Origin: Poa pratensis
Lineage: Eukaryota > Streptophyta > Magnoliopsida > Poales > Poaceae
NCBI GenBank assembly: GCA_947311845.1
Contig: CAMZMU010000096.1
Location: forward strand, 10,433,203-10,497,202
Direction of reading: 5' to 3'
DNA length: 64,000 bases
The stretch's first letter is position 1. Each line of letters opens with the position of its first letter. This document shows, piece by piece, positions 53,771-64,000 of this stretch. A program made the translations under genes and the position numbers. The notes under the pieces were generated by a model. That model was given only the letters and a program-made list of their open reading frames with translations. It did no database searches and had not been told where the DNA came from.

Positions 53771-54030
53771 GTCGATGTCGGAGAGGTGGCTCCAGGTTTT
53801 GCCTTGCATTGAGGTTGCCTCCGCCGTGTTTAGTGTCGGTTATAGTTGCTAAGTTGACATGGTCGTCGACTCGTTTTTGGGGCGTGGCCTTTAGGCCTGC
53901 GTGGATGTCGGAGCGGCGGATCCAGGTTTCTCCTTGCGTTGAGGTCGCCTCCACCGTGTTAGTGTCGGCTATGGTTGCTACGGTGACATGGTCGTCAACT
54001 CGTTTTTAGGGCGTGGCCTTGGGCCGATGT
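53771..54030. repeat. About 130 bp tandem duplication in the LINE 3' end
   Basis: 53771-53900 and 53901-54030 share GATGTCGGAG, CTCCTTGC-type, GAGGT.GCCTCC.CCGTGTT, ACATGGTCGTC.ACTCGTTTTT and GGGCGTGGCCTT in the same order. The two units differ by many substitutions, so the duplication is not recent. Confidence 0.8.
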
Positions 54031-54143
54031 GGTGCGTCGTGTTCTATGGTTTTCGGTCAGTTTCTCTTATAAACTGTCCAACTCCTTTCGACTTTATTAA
54101 TCAAAGGCATTGCCGAGGTTCAAAAAAATAACCTAGGCATGTT

Positions 54144-55712
54144 AACAACAGAGAAAAAGGTGCAGCAATTATAATAATTTTATGGCAGAAATGTAGCATG
54201 GAGTTATATGCCACCAAACTATAAGCGAAAAAGAATCAATATCATACTGAAAACCCTTCTCGTCACTATAAAATTACCTTTCTTTACATGAAGACCTGAA
54301 AACCCTCACATCGGTTTGGTGGTGTCATGTTGTTGCCCGTTGGCCGGAGGGAGTGCGGCGCCGGCACATGGGAGGGCCACTGAAGCGGCGGAGACGAGGG
54401 GTAGGAACGCAATGTGCTGTGTAGATTCTTCCGCGTGGTAGTAGCTCTCATCTTCAGACGAGGGGCAGGAGCGCAATATTTCCGTGCCAATTTAGGTACA
54501 GCGGATTTATTTGGGCAGTTTTCCCCAATTTTAAAAGACTACTGGGCTGTTTTAGGACGATCTTTACTAATTTCGGGACAGAAAACCATTATTATACCTT
54601 CTGCCAGAGTGAGTACTTTCTATATATCTTGACAGTTTCCGAAAATGAGGAGACCTAGGGAATCTGCTACAGTGACGGACTGAAAACCAAACCAAGTCTG
54701 TTTTGTTTTGCCATATGCAATAATACATCCCTTCAGAATTATAAGATGTTCGACATTTTTTTCTGAATTGGATGTATGTATCCTCCTTTTCCACTTGTCT
54801 GTCTGGTTTCAGATTCTCATCTTTAGAATCTCATCCAGATTGCAGTATCTGTTCACTCGTTTCCGTTTGCAAATTTGCATGTAGTCTATATTATAATATC
54901 CAAAACAAATTTTACAGAACTAAATAGTACCGACATTTGTAATAAAAAATAAATACACTATGAAACAATATTGGTCTTTCATGTGGTATACTACATTATG
55001 TTAACATCTTCCTACAAACTTTGTCAAATTTATAAAGTTTGCCTTAGAACACAAACAATAGAGATATTTTGGGACGGAAACTGTATGAAATATTGAAAAA
55101 AAATAAAGGATGGAGTTGAACAACCAAAATTCAAACCAACCTTGACGGCCATATACAATGAGTCACCACATAATTATCTCTTTACAAGAATCTTAGTTAT
55201 TCATGCCACTCATTTCTGAGATCACATCAGCCATTTTAAAGTTCTTGTTTGGCCTAAAATACACGTTTTCAACAATTTAAAGTACTAGTAAATTACAAAT
55301 GAATTGCCTACATGGTATCACAGTAAATAGGTTGCGCAACTTTAAAAAAAAAAAAGGGAACTGAGGCAGAGCAACAAAGAATGTTATTTTCCTACAGTCA
55401 TGCAAAAGAGAATTATCCCCCAAAAGGAGAGCACTTAGAACAACTTAGATCAGACCACTAATCCAGAGTCCTCGACTTTTTATACGAATTAGCACATGAC
55501 ACTGCCAGCCAGTTCATCCAGAGTAGGCAGTTCAAGTTCAGATTAATAATTCTAGGAAGCAAACAGTACATCTCACATCAGAACACATCATTATTATCCT
55601 AAGGCTTAAAACCTTGAGAAACCTCAGGCCCTGACCGGATACTCTACTACTCGTCCAAAGTTCAGATTAAAACTTGGAGGACACATGACATACGTGCGGA
55701 ATTGCGGATCGA
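54144..55712. other. Intergenic, downstream of the MEI2-like gene
   Basis: AT-rich. Around 54970-55080 there is Mariner-like debris (TTTGTCAAATTTATAAAG ... ATATTTTGGGACGGA) with one recognisable end only. The part next to 55712 is probably the 3' UTR of the MEI2-like gene. No other gene was seen. Confidence 0.5.
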
Positions 55713-56897
55713 TCAGCGGGGGCGGGCCACCGCGCGGCCGATGACGCGCTCCACCGTCGGCCGGACGCCGTCCCGGGGCGGGCCGAAGCGCACCGGAAGG
55801 TAGTCCTTGTTGCCGCCGCAGGGGAACCTAGAGCAGGAGAAGTGCTTCGATAACGCGTCCACCCCCTGCGAGCAGAGCAGGCAAAGGTTAGTTCGAGTAA
55901 CAGCGCCGGTGCCGGAGGTGAACACGGCGGGCCTATAGAGGGGACTGCGTGCGTGCGTACCTGGATGTCCGCGTGCACAACCTCGCACACCTTCGCGGAG
56001 CCCACGGCGGCCCAGCTGTGACCGTGGAGGAAGGCGTGCAGCCGGCGCGCCGCCGTCGGCGTCGTCATGTTAACGAAAGCGTAGCCCTTGTTGAACTTCC
56101 TCCTGCGCCGCCGCAAACAGAATCACACACCAGCAAAACAGGTTCATATCAGAGAAATCAAAAGCCAAATACAGGTGCGCGGTAGCAGAAAAAGGCGGAA
56201 TGTGTACCTGAAGTCTATTGGGAGGTAGAGGAAGTCGTACTCCGATCTGACGAACTTGCCGCCGCCGACGACGCGCCATTCGGGGTTGTCGTTCTCCTGG
56301 CGCAATGCTGGTCGAGGATGGCCATGAACCTCCGCTTCCTGCACCGCGTCGACCAAGAATCAATGGATTGATGTTTGCACCCACGGGATTGAAGAAAGAA
56401 AAGGGGGGAAATGGCTGCACACTCACGCGAAGCTGTTGGGGATGTTGCAGATCATGAGGGAAGTCTTGTCGCTGTTTGGATCGAAGGCCGGTTTGGCGCC
56501 CCCGACCCCGAGAGACGGATGCAGAGGCGGCGGCGGCGAGGCGGGCGTCGCCCTCCTCCAGGGCGTGAGGACAGAGCGAGGGGAGAAGTTATCTTCCACC
56601 TCCGCACGCGGGGACTCGTCGATCTCCGCGATGCTGCAACGCCTCGCCGGTAGCGGCGCGGGGGCGTCCATGGGAAGTCCGGGAACGCGAGAGGCAACCC
56701 CGCAGAGTAGGGGCAGCCCGCGGGAGCGAGCCCGCCGCACGCCGCCGGCAGCGGCGGCGGCGGGAGGAGACAGTTGGGCGGCAGGGCGAAAGGATGAGCC
56801 TTTGTGGAGTAGAGCTGCCCCGGGGCGTAGGCCACGGAGAAGTCGAACGGAGGTGCGGCGGGGGAAGGTCCAGGCGGGAGGTGGAGGTGGCGGCCAT
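55713..56897 (-). pseudogene. MEI2-like RNA-binding protein gene with frame breaks
   Basis: MEI2-like proteins bind RNA through a C-terminal RRM and act in meiosis or meristem development in plants. The minus-strand exons are about 56897-56427, 56338-56208, 56102-55961 and 55865-55713, all with GT-AG borders. The RRM_2 domain (PF04059) reads [58 protein letters not shown] and [19 protein letters not shown], ending [12 protein letters not shown] and RAVARPR. Breaks: a one-base loss in exon 2 (ILDQHCA, then ENDNPEWRVVGGGKF only in the next frame, near 56294) and two frame changes in the Pro-rich N-part (near 56865 and 56670). It is short (MEI2-like 6/7 class) and either a recent pseudogene or has sequence errors. 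Confidence 0.85.
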
Positions 56898-58188
56898 GGC
56901 TATTGCAGCACTGGTATTTTTTTTCACTGGGGGTACTGGGGGAAAAGTAGGAAGAAGGAAGACTGGGCACGACCACGCGAGGACTTGCAGGAGCACCAGC
57001 TGGCGAGGTCTAACCTATGACGTGTCGCCCGTAGAACGGCTGCACCCAACCTCAGCTTCTACTGCAAGTCTACTTTTCTTTCTCACTCAAACTTAATTTT
57101 TCTCCAAACCTCGTCTTGATCTCCAAATCTTGATTTTACATAATAACTCGAAAATAAGCCAAGATCCATTTGACGTCTGAAAGGTTCGTGAAAGTTTAAA
57201 ATGCAAAAAGCAAGGTTTGCTACCTACCAAAATTAGATACCAAAACAACGGGAGAATGGTATAAATTAATAGTATGGTGCAAAGATGTGAGATTATATCA
57301 TAATAAACGATAAAGATCATCGATATGGTTTTAACACATCAAGCTATCAAGAAAGAGCGGAACAAAATGAGTATGTATTAACCGATCTTCAACTTCAATC
57401 GATCTTGTTGAAGATATCCAATACTTGTTTGCAGAACCACGGTTCGACAGAGAACCTCTCCCAACCTGCTAGCTTGTTGTGATCGTAAAAAAAAATCTCT
57501 TCAACAAATGTCCGCGAGGTTTTAAAATATGGTTGTGTAGTTCGAAAATGTTCATGTTTTTTTGGCGAGGTTCAAATTTTTTTGTGCATTGTAAAAAAAA
57601 TGATGATGTTTCAAACAATGTCGAGGTAGTAAATAAAACAGTTCACTTGGTTAAAAGAAGGTGAAATATATGATCATCCAGTAAAACAAATAGTTTTTGA
57701 GGTTTTGTAATGATCACAAGCCTTTAAAAATCCGTGCAGTTCAAAAAGGCCGCATGGGTCATTGCTTTCATGAGTCGTACAAAAAATAATTCTTTTGTTT
57801 CGCAGGCAAGTACAAAATAATTGTTCACGTATTACACAGTAAAAAATATTGCAATGTTGTTAGAAAATAAAAATAAATAACATGAACGAGAATAAAACTA
57901 AATAATACAAAGAAAAAAACCATTCATCAATACTCCTATATAACTAAATGAAAGGGATGAAAAAATACGGAAGAACAAAACAGAAAACCAGCGAATGAAG
58001 GAAATATGAAAAATCAGGAAAACTCAAGTGGACCGGACCACCAGCGCAACGACGTGGGTGCCGCTCTCTTATTTGACGAACGGGCGTCAAATATGGTCCA
58101 TCTATCCAAACGCAGCCCACGACAAATATGGCTGATCTATCCGAACGCAGCCCACGACTGCCCGCGATTGAGTTTCACGACGTGTCGG
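56898..58188. other. Intergenic, no gene seen
   Basis: The first 120 bp may hold the MEI2-like promoter. The rest is AT-rich with short frames and no recognised repeats. A GC-moderate stretch at 58015-58188 contains two close copies of a TATCC.AACGCAGCCCACGAC sequence (near 58106 and 58138). Confidence 0.45.
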
Positions 58189-59779
58189 TGATACGTTTCA
58201 AACGTATCTATAATTTTTGATATTCCATGCTTGTTTTATACCAATTGCTACATGTTTTGCATCTACTTTATATCACGTTTATACATTTTTTGGGACTAAC
58301 CTATTAACAAGATGCCGAAGTGCCAGTTCCTGTTTTCTGCTGTTTTTGTATTCCAGAAAAGCTAGTCTGGAAATATTCTCGGAATTGGACGAAACTACAC
58401 GGGAGTCCCTATTTTACCAGAACTCATCTGACGGACCAAAGAGGCGACGGAGAGGAGCCACGTGGGCCCCACACGTGGCCAGGGCGCGGGCCCCCCTCTG
58501 CGCCCAGGGTGGTGTGGGCCCCACGGCCTCTCCAGCCGCCGCCCTTTCGCCTACTTATTCCCCCGACGCGAAAACCCTAAGTACCTGAGCAAATATCCAC
58601 GAAAAGTTCCAGAGACGCCGCCGTCGTCAACCCTAGCTCGGGAGGGTTCAGAACCTCTTCCCGGCACCCTGCCGGAGAGGGGAATCGTCACCGGAGGCTT
58701 CTACATCGCCATGCCTGCCTCCGGAGTGATGCGTGAGTAGTTCATCCTTGGACTACGGGTCCATAGCAGTAGCTAGATGGTTGTCTCTCCACTTTGTGCC
58801 ATCATGTTTAGATCTTGTGAGCTGCCCTACATGATCAAGATCATATTATTGTAATGCTACATGTTGTGTTTGCTGGGATCCGATGAATATTGAATATTAT
58901 GTCAAGTTGATTATCAATCTATCTTATATGTTATTTAAGATCTTGCATGCTTTCCGTTACTCGTAGATGCTTTGGCCAAGTAGATGCTTGTAACTCCAAG
59001 AGAGAGTATTTATGCTAGATAGTGGGTTCATGTCTCCGTTTAACCTGGGACAGTGACAGAAAGTTCTAAGGTTGTGGATGTGCTGTTGCCACTAGGGATA
59101 ACCTAACGATGCTATGTCCACGGACATATGTGTTTGTTTACATTACGCACTTTACTTAATGCAATTATCCGTTGCTTGCAACTTAATACCAACGGGGACT
59201 CGGATGACAACCCGGCGGTGGATTATTAGTCATAGATGCTGTTGGATAACGATCTATGTATTATGTCGTAATGCCCAATTAAATATCATAGTAGTCAACA
59301 TGTCATGTATATGCATTGTCATGCGCTCACTATTCGTCAATTGCCCAGCTGTAATTTGTTCACCCAACATGTTAGTTATCTTTTATGGAGAGACACCACT
59401 AGTGAACTGTGGACCCCGGTCCATTCTTTTACACTGATTAAACAACCACAAACTGCAAACTGTTCCTTTTTCATTCTCTGCAATTTAATACTCATTTTCC
59501 ACACCATACGTTTAATCCTTTGTTTTCAGCAAGCCAGTGAGATTGACAACCTCACTGTTTCGTTGGGGCAAAGTAGTTTGATTGTGTTGTGTGCAGATTC
59601 CACGTCAACAGTCCAGACTCCCAACAACACTATTTTTCTGGCGCCGTTGACAACCTTCTGAAGAGTTGCTGCTCCTACTGGTTCGATAACCTTGGTTTCT
59701 TTCTGAGGGAAAACTTGCTGCTGACTACATCATACCTTCCTCTTGGGGTCTCCCAACGAACGTGTGTTTCACGTCATCA
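58189..59779 (+). repeat. 5' LTR of the plus Sabrina-like element
   Basis: It begins TGATACGTTTCAAACG and ends CACGTCATCA, 1591 bp. It is recognisably related to the other two LTRs (GGGACTAACCTATTAACAAGATGCC, CCGGCACCCTGCCGGAGAGG). Inside, at 59631-59649, lies TATTTTTCTGGCGCCGTTG, identical to the start of the PBS blocks outside the LTR. Confidence 0.92.
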
Positions 59780-59782
59780 AGC

Positions 59783-59876
59783 TATTTTTCTGGCGCCGTT
59801 GCCGGGGAGTGAAGCACTTCTTCAGCAGACTCCTATCTCCCTTCGACGCCTATTTTTCTGGCGCCGTTGCCGGGGA
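59783..59876 (+). promoter_or_regulatory. Duplicated PBS of the plus Sabrina-like element
   Basis: TGGCGCCGTTGCCGGGGA occurs at 59791-59808 and 59859-59876, each preceded by TATTTTTC. The outer copy is 11 bp after the LTR end. A third, partial copy (TATTTTTCTGGCGCCGTTG) is inside the LTR at 59631. Confidence 0.88.
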
Positions 59877-60054
59877 GACAGCAGTCTTCTGCAAGGGGAG
59901 TTTCACGCTTCCAATCTCTTTACTTTGTTTTTGTCTTGCTTAGTTTATTTTATTTTATCTTGTTTGCTTTCAATTATCAAAAACACAAAAAAATTAGTTA
60001 CTTGCATCTAGTTTACTTTCAAGTTATTTTCTGTACTGTTTTTTTTCTGCTAAA

Positions 60055-61344
60055 ATGAGTACTCCTGAGAACACTAAGTTGTGTGATTTCACTAGCACGA
60101 ACAACAATGATTTCATATGCACACCTATTGCTCCACCTGCTGCTTCAGCAGAATTTTATGAAATTAAACCTGCACTTTTAAATCTTGTTATGAAAGAGCA
60201 ATTTTCTGGTGTTAGTACTGATGATGCTGCTGTTCACCTTAATAACTTTGTTGAACTTTGTGAAATGCAAAAGCTCAAGGAAGTAGATGGTGATATTATT
60301 AAACTGAAACTTTTTCCTTTCTCCTTGAGAGGACGTGCTAAAGAATGGTTGCTATCTTTGCCTAGAAATAGTATTGATTCATGGACTAAATGCAAAGATG
60401 CTTTTATTGGAAAATATTATCCTCCTGCTAAGATTATTTCTTTGAGAAGTAGCATAATGAATTTTAAGCAATTTGATAATGAACATGTTGCTCAAGCATG
60501 GGAGAGAATGAAATCATTGGTTAAAAATTGTCCCACTCATGGACTGACTACTTGGATGATCATCCAAACCTTCTATGCAGGATTAAATTTTTCTTCGAGG
60601 AATTTATTGGATTCGGCCGCTGGAGGTACCTTTATGTCCATCACTTTGGGTGCTGCAACAAAGCTTCTTGATGATATGATGATTAATTATTCTGAGTGGC
60701 ACACCGAGAGAGCTCCAACAGGTAAGAAGGTAAATTCTGTTGAGGAAACCTCCTCCTTGAGTGCCAAAATTGATACTATTATGTCTATGCTTGCAAATGG
60801 TCAAACACATGTTGATCCAAATAATGTTCCTTTAGCTTCTTTGGTTGCTCAAGAAGAGCATGTTGATGTGAACTTCATTAAAAATAATAATTTCAACAAC
60901 AATGCTTATAGGAATAATTTTGGTAATAGCAATTATAGGCCCTATCCTTCTAATAGTGGCAATGGTTATGGAAATTCCTATAGTAACTCCTACAATAATA
61001 ATAAGAGTGTACCCTCTGATCTTGAAGTTATGCTTAAGGATTTTATTAGTACACAAACTGCTTTCAATAAAACTGTTGAGGAGAAATTTGGGAAAATTGA
61101 TGTGCTTTCCTCTAAAGTTGATAGTCTTGCTCTTGATGTTGACTTATTGAAACTAAAGAACATGCCTCATGATGTTAAAGAGAGCAAAACTCTCAATGCT
61201 ATACAAGTTAAAATTGATAACAATGTGAGGATGTTAGCTGAATTGCATGCTAGATGGGAAAGAGAGGATGAAATTGCTAGAAAGAACAATATTGCTAGAG
61301 TTTATACTATTACTACTTCTGAAAAGTTCAAACTCAAGTGTTAA
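60055..61344 (+). CDS. Gag of the plus Sabrina-like element
   Basis: Starts at ATG 60055 (MSTPENTKLCDF) and is open for 429 residues. The retrotransposon gag domain lies at about residues 60-180 (LKLFPFSLRGRAKEWLLSLP, SWTKCKDAFIGKYYPPAK, WERMKSLVKNCPTHGLTTW). A linker rich in Asn, Tyr and Ser (about 275-325) and a C-terminal coiled coil (about 345-415, KTVEEKFGKIDVLSSKVDSL) follow. It builds the virus-like particle. The last residues (SEKFKLKC) come from a frame change near 61322. The neighbouring frame carries on into the protease-like domain. No CCHC knuckle was seen. Confidence 0.9.
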   Translation: MSTPENTKLCDFTSTNNNDFICTPIAPPAASAEFYEIKPALLNLVMKEQFSGVSTDDAAVHLNNFVELCEMQKLKEVDGDIIKLKLFPFSLRGRAKEWLLSLPRNSIDSWTKCKDAFIGKYYPPAKIISLRSSIMNFKQFDNEHVAQAWERMKSLVKNCPTHGLTTWMIIQTFYAGLNFSSRNLLDSAAGGTFMSITLGAATKLLDDMMINYSEWHTERAPTGKKVNSVEETSSLSAKIDTIMSMLANGQTHVDPNNVPLASLVAQEEHVDVNFIKNNNFNNNAYRNNFGNSNYRPYPSNSGNGYGNSYSNSYNNNKSVPSDLEVMLKDFISTQTAFNKTVEEKFGKIDVLSSKVDSLALDVDLLKLKNMPHDVKESKTLNAIQVKIDNNVRMLAELHARWEREDEIARKNNIARVYTITTSEKFKLKC

Positions 61345-62144
61345 CAAACCTCCTACCATTAATGGCAAGATAGTTGGTGTTGGTAATGTTTCCACTTCTA
61401 TTGCAAAATGTCCTAAATTGCCTGATAACTCTGAAACTGTCCTTGATAAAGATGCTGAAATTTCTAGCAATAAGGAAGAGAATAATTCCATTACTTTTGA
61501 TGATAATGACTTTGATTTTGATGGTTGCAATATTTCTGAAGTAATTAAGTTCTTGCAAAAGCTAGCTAGAAGTCCTAATGCTAGTGCTATAAACATGGCT
61601 TTTACTAAACATATTACTAATGCTCTCATACAAGTTAGGGAAGAGAAATTAAAACATGAAGCTTCTATCCCTAGGAAGTTAGAAGATGGTTGGGAGCCCA
61701 TCATTAAATTGAAATTGAATGACTTTGATTGCAATGCTTTGTGTGACCTTGGTGCTAGTATTTCTGTTATGCCTAAAAGATTATATGATATGCTTGATTT
61801 AGCACCTTTGGAAAATTGTTACTTGGATGTTCACCTTGTTGATTCTACTATTAAAAAACCTTTGGGAAGAATTGATGATGTTCTTATCATGGTTAACAAC
61901 AATTATGTCCCCGTTGATTTTATTGTCTTGGATATTGAGTGCAATCCATCATGCCCTATTGTGTTGGGAAGACCTTTTCTTAGACTGTAGGTGCTATTAT
62001 TGATATGAAAGAAGGGAATATAAAATATCAATTTCCTCTCAAGAAAGGTATGGAACACTTTCCTAGGAAGAAGATTAAGCCACCTTATGATTCTATTGTT
62101 CGAACAAATTACAATGTTGATGCTTCTTCACTTGGTAATACTTG
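61345..62144 (+). pseudogene. Protease-like domain of the plus Sabrina-like element
   Basis: Open from about 61320 in a frame different from gag. It contains VNKPPTINGKIVGVGNVSTS, an acidic linker, EDGWEPIIKLKLNDFDCNAL and the retropepsin-like core CDLGASISVMPKRLYDM, PLGRIDDVLIMVNNN and NPSCPIVLGRPFL. A one-base loss near 61985 (AGACTGTAGG, where the relative has one more A) stops the frame at 61990. The shifted frame continues VGAIIDMKEGNIKYQFPLKK and ends SLGNT at 62144. Here D-L-G-A stands in place of D-T/S-G-A. Confidence 0.82.
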
Positions 62145-64000
62145 ATGCATGCTTTGTGCCTAGCTAAAAGGCGTTAAAGAAAAGCGCTTATGGGAGGCAA
62201 CCCATTTTATTTTTCTGCAATTTTTCTTTTATTGAGTCAAGGAGTTTGTTTACTTCTGTAGCAACTCCTTTGTATCTTTATTTTCTCGCATTGTTGTGCC
62301 AAGAGTAGCCTCTAATGATAAGATGATGCTTAATTTTGATTGCTGCGCAGAAACAGATTTTTGCTGTTCACTGTACGAAATTCCTAAAATCACCAGATTG
62401 TTAAAAAATCTGAAATTTTTGTGCGTAATCTTTATGAATGTCTGAAACTTTCATTAGTTCAGAGTTTCTCGATCTGAGCGTCGTAAGTGCCTCGAAAAAA
62501 TTCGTCTTTGCGGACTGTTCTGTTTTAGACAGATTATGCCTTTTTATTTTTGCATTCTCTCTTTTACTAGTGTTGAGTGAAATTCTTTTTTGGGTGGAAG
62601 AGCTTCACATAACATCAGTGGCTGTAGCTAATGTTTAAAGTAACAAATCATATTGCGTCTTTACAGAACATGTGAATTTTTGATTATGCACTAACCCTCT
62701 AATGAGATCTACTTTGAGTTTGGTGTGACGGAAGTTTTCAAGGGTCAAGAGAGAAGGATGATATAATAGGATCAAGAAGAGTGAAGAGCTTAAGCTTGGG
62801 GAGGCTCCCATGGATCTCCCCAGCATATTTCAAGAAGACTCAAGCGTCTAAGCTTGGGGATGCCCAAGGCATCCCCTTCTTCATCGTCAAAATTATCAGG
62901 TCATCTCTAGTGAAACTATATTTTAATTCTTTCACATCATATGTGCTTTTCTTGGAGCGTCTGTGTGCTTTTTATTTTCAGTATTGCATTTTTATTTTCA
63001 ATAAAGCTTGACTGGACCCTAGCATTCTTGATTGGGAGAGAGACACGCTCCGCTTTTTCATGAGAATACTCCTATTCTTCACTTATATTTGTTGAGTATT
63101 CATATCTAGCGCTGTTCAGCTTTTAGCTCTTGTTTTCATGTATCTCTTGTCAGAGCTATTAGCTTTCTTTTGTAGAAAGTACTCTCTTGCTTCACTTATA
63201 TTTGTTTGGAGAGTTGATGAAATAAATTGATTGGTGTTTGGTTGGTTCAGAAAATGTTGCATGTGGTAATTGGTATAAGGAAAAACTTGCTTAATCTTGT
63301 AGATCACTAAAATGGATAACTTGATGCTTGTCAATTGTTTTGAGTTAACAAGTAGATCATGATTAAATTGTGCATCACATGAGTTAAGCCTATTAGTGAA
63401 GAACTACCGTAAAGCTTGTTGAAAATTTGGTTTGCATCGTGGTACTCTAAGGTCTAGATATTTTCTAATAACAGGGTTTGGTTAACAAGGAAGACGGTAT
63501 GAAGTCTTATAACGTTTGCAATATGTTTGTCATATAAAACTTGGTGTACGGGTTGATATTCTTGTTTGCTTACATAACCTTGCTAGCCTAAACTCTGTAC
63601 TGAGAGGGAATGCTTCTCGTGCATCCAAATCCTTGAGCCAAAATCCATGCCATTTGTGTCCACCATAACTACCTATATGTGGTATTTCCTTGCCACTCCA
63701 AGTAAATTTTTCATGTGCTACCTTTAAATTATTCAAAATGTTATTATTCCCTTTTTGTGTCAATGTTTACTAGCTCATGAGGAATTAGTGTGGTTATTCT
63801 TTATTCTATTTGTCGAGTGGACTTTTACACCTGGACTAGTGGCATATACATCCGCTTATCCAATAACTTGCAAAAAGAGCTGGCAACGGGGTGCCCAGTC
63901 CCAATTAATTACAACTTTAACCAATTAATTCTCTTCACACTTTTGCCCTGATTCATCAGTAAGCAATGACAAACAGTGAAATACCTGAATGTGTGTAAAC
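62145..64000 (+). other. 3' non-coding interior of the plus Sabrina-like element
   Basis: Aligns with 48065-49700 of the minus-strand relative (reverse complement). It contains a second PPT-like CTAAGCTTGGGGATGC at 62848-62863 followed by a perfect hairpin, GGGGATGCC / GGCATCCCC. No frame is conserved between the two copies. Confidence 0.8.

Larger units (their letters stand above)
35641..54143 (+). mobile_element. 5'-truncated LINE split by nested LTR elements
   Basis: The 16 bp sequence ATAACCTAGGCATGTT occurs at 35641-35656 and again at 54128-54143, directly after an A-rich tail (GGTTCAAAAAAA). This is the target-site duplication and poly(A) tail of a non-LTR retrotransposon. Its body is 35657-36128 plus 53684-54127, about 0.9 kb, separated by the Sabrina-like element. 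The body is GC-rich 3' UTR-like sequence without RT, so the LINE is strongly 5'-truncated. It is the oldest layer of the nest. Confidence 0.88.
58189..64000 (+). mobile_element. Sabrina/WHAM-like gypsy element (plus strand), cut by the window end
   Basis: The 5' LTR is 58189-59779, followed by a duplicated PBS, gag, a protease-like domain and the long 3' non-coding segment. The 3' LTR lies beyond 64000. The likely left target duplication is GTCGG (58184-58188) and cannot be confirmed here. Like the minus-strand relative it lacks RT, RNase H and integrase at the expected place, so it would need another element's enzymes. Confidence 0.9.

Noticed and set aside
1..64000. tRNA, rRNA, CRISPR, prokaryotic operon or plasmid signals
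   Set aside because: None was seen. The spliced gene and the plant transposons show nuclear plant DNA.

Overview
This window is nuclear DNA of a grass, most likely wheat, an Aegilops or another Triticeae. The basis is a spliced plant-type gene, Stowaway-like MITEs with CTCCCTCCGT ends, Sabrina/WHAM-like LTRs that begin TGATACGT, and Tat-lineage gypsy elements with a convergent antisense gene. Few cellular genes sit among nested transposons. No rRNA, tRNA, CRISPR or bacterial feature was seen.

Layout. (1) 74-13309 is a complete 13.2 kb Ty3/gypsy element of the Tat type with TSD AATAC. It holds a broken gag, protease, RT, two RNase H domains, integrase and a convergent antisense gene. (2) 13.3-18.1 kb holds an unidentified GC-rich exon-like block, two large foldback elements and small MITEs. 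(3) 18108-21335 is an apparently intact 11-exon subtilase gene. A small intact gene for an oxidoreductase-like domain protein follows on the minus strand (21775-22092). (4) 23670-26472 is a PIF/Harbinger element (TSD TAA) that keeps a Myb/SANT-like ORF and a viroplasmin-like ORF but no transposase. It sits beside a decayed F-box-associated gene fragment. (5) 27.2-35.6 kb is AT-rich and holds LINE debris, MITEs, a second Harbinger element (30896-32970, TSD TAA, frameshifted transposase) and two tandem foldback elements.

(6) 35641-54143 is a nest. A 5'-truncated LINE (16 bp TSD) was split by a minus-strand Sabrina-like element (36129-53678, TSD TTCAA). That element was hit twice: by a 7.8 kb non-autonomous Tat-like element inside its 3' LTR (37251-45045, TSD ACGGC) and by a related solo LTR in its interior (46411-48059, TSD ACGTC). 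(7) 55713-56897 is a MEI2-like RNA-binding gene with several frame breaks. (8) 58189-64000 is a plus-strand Sabrina-like element cut off by the window end.

The cellular genes show no common pathway. The main interest lies in the transposons: two Tat elements share a convergent spliced gene, the Sabrina-like elements have duplicated primer-binding sites that may have lengthened their LTRs, and polypurine-tract copies lie inside the elements. All ORF and splice calls were read by eye. Domain names come from motif recognition, not from searches.
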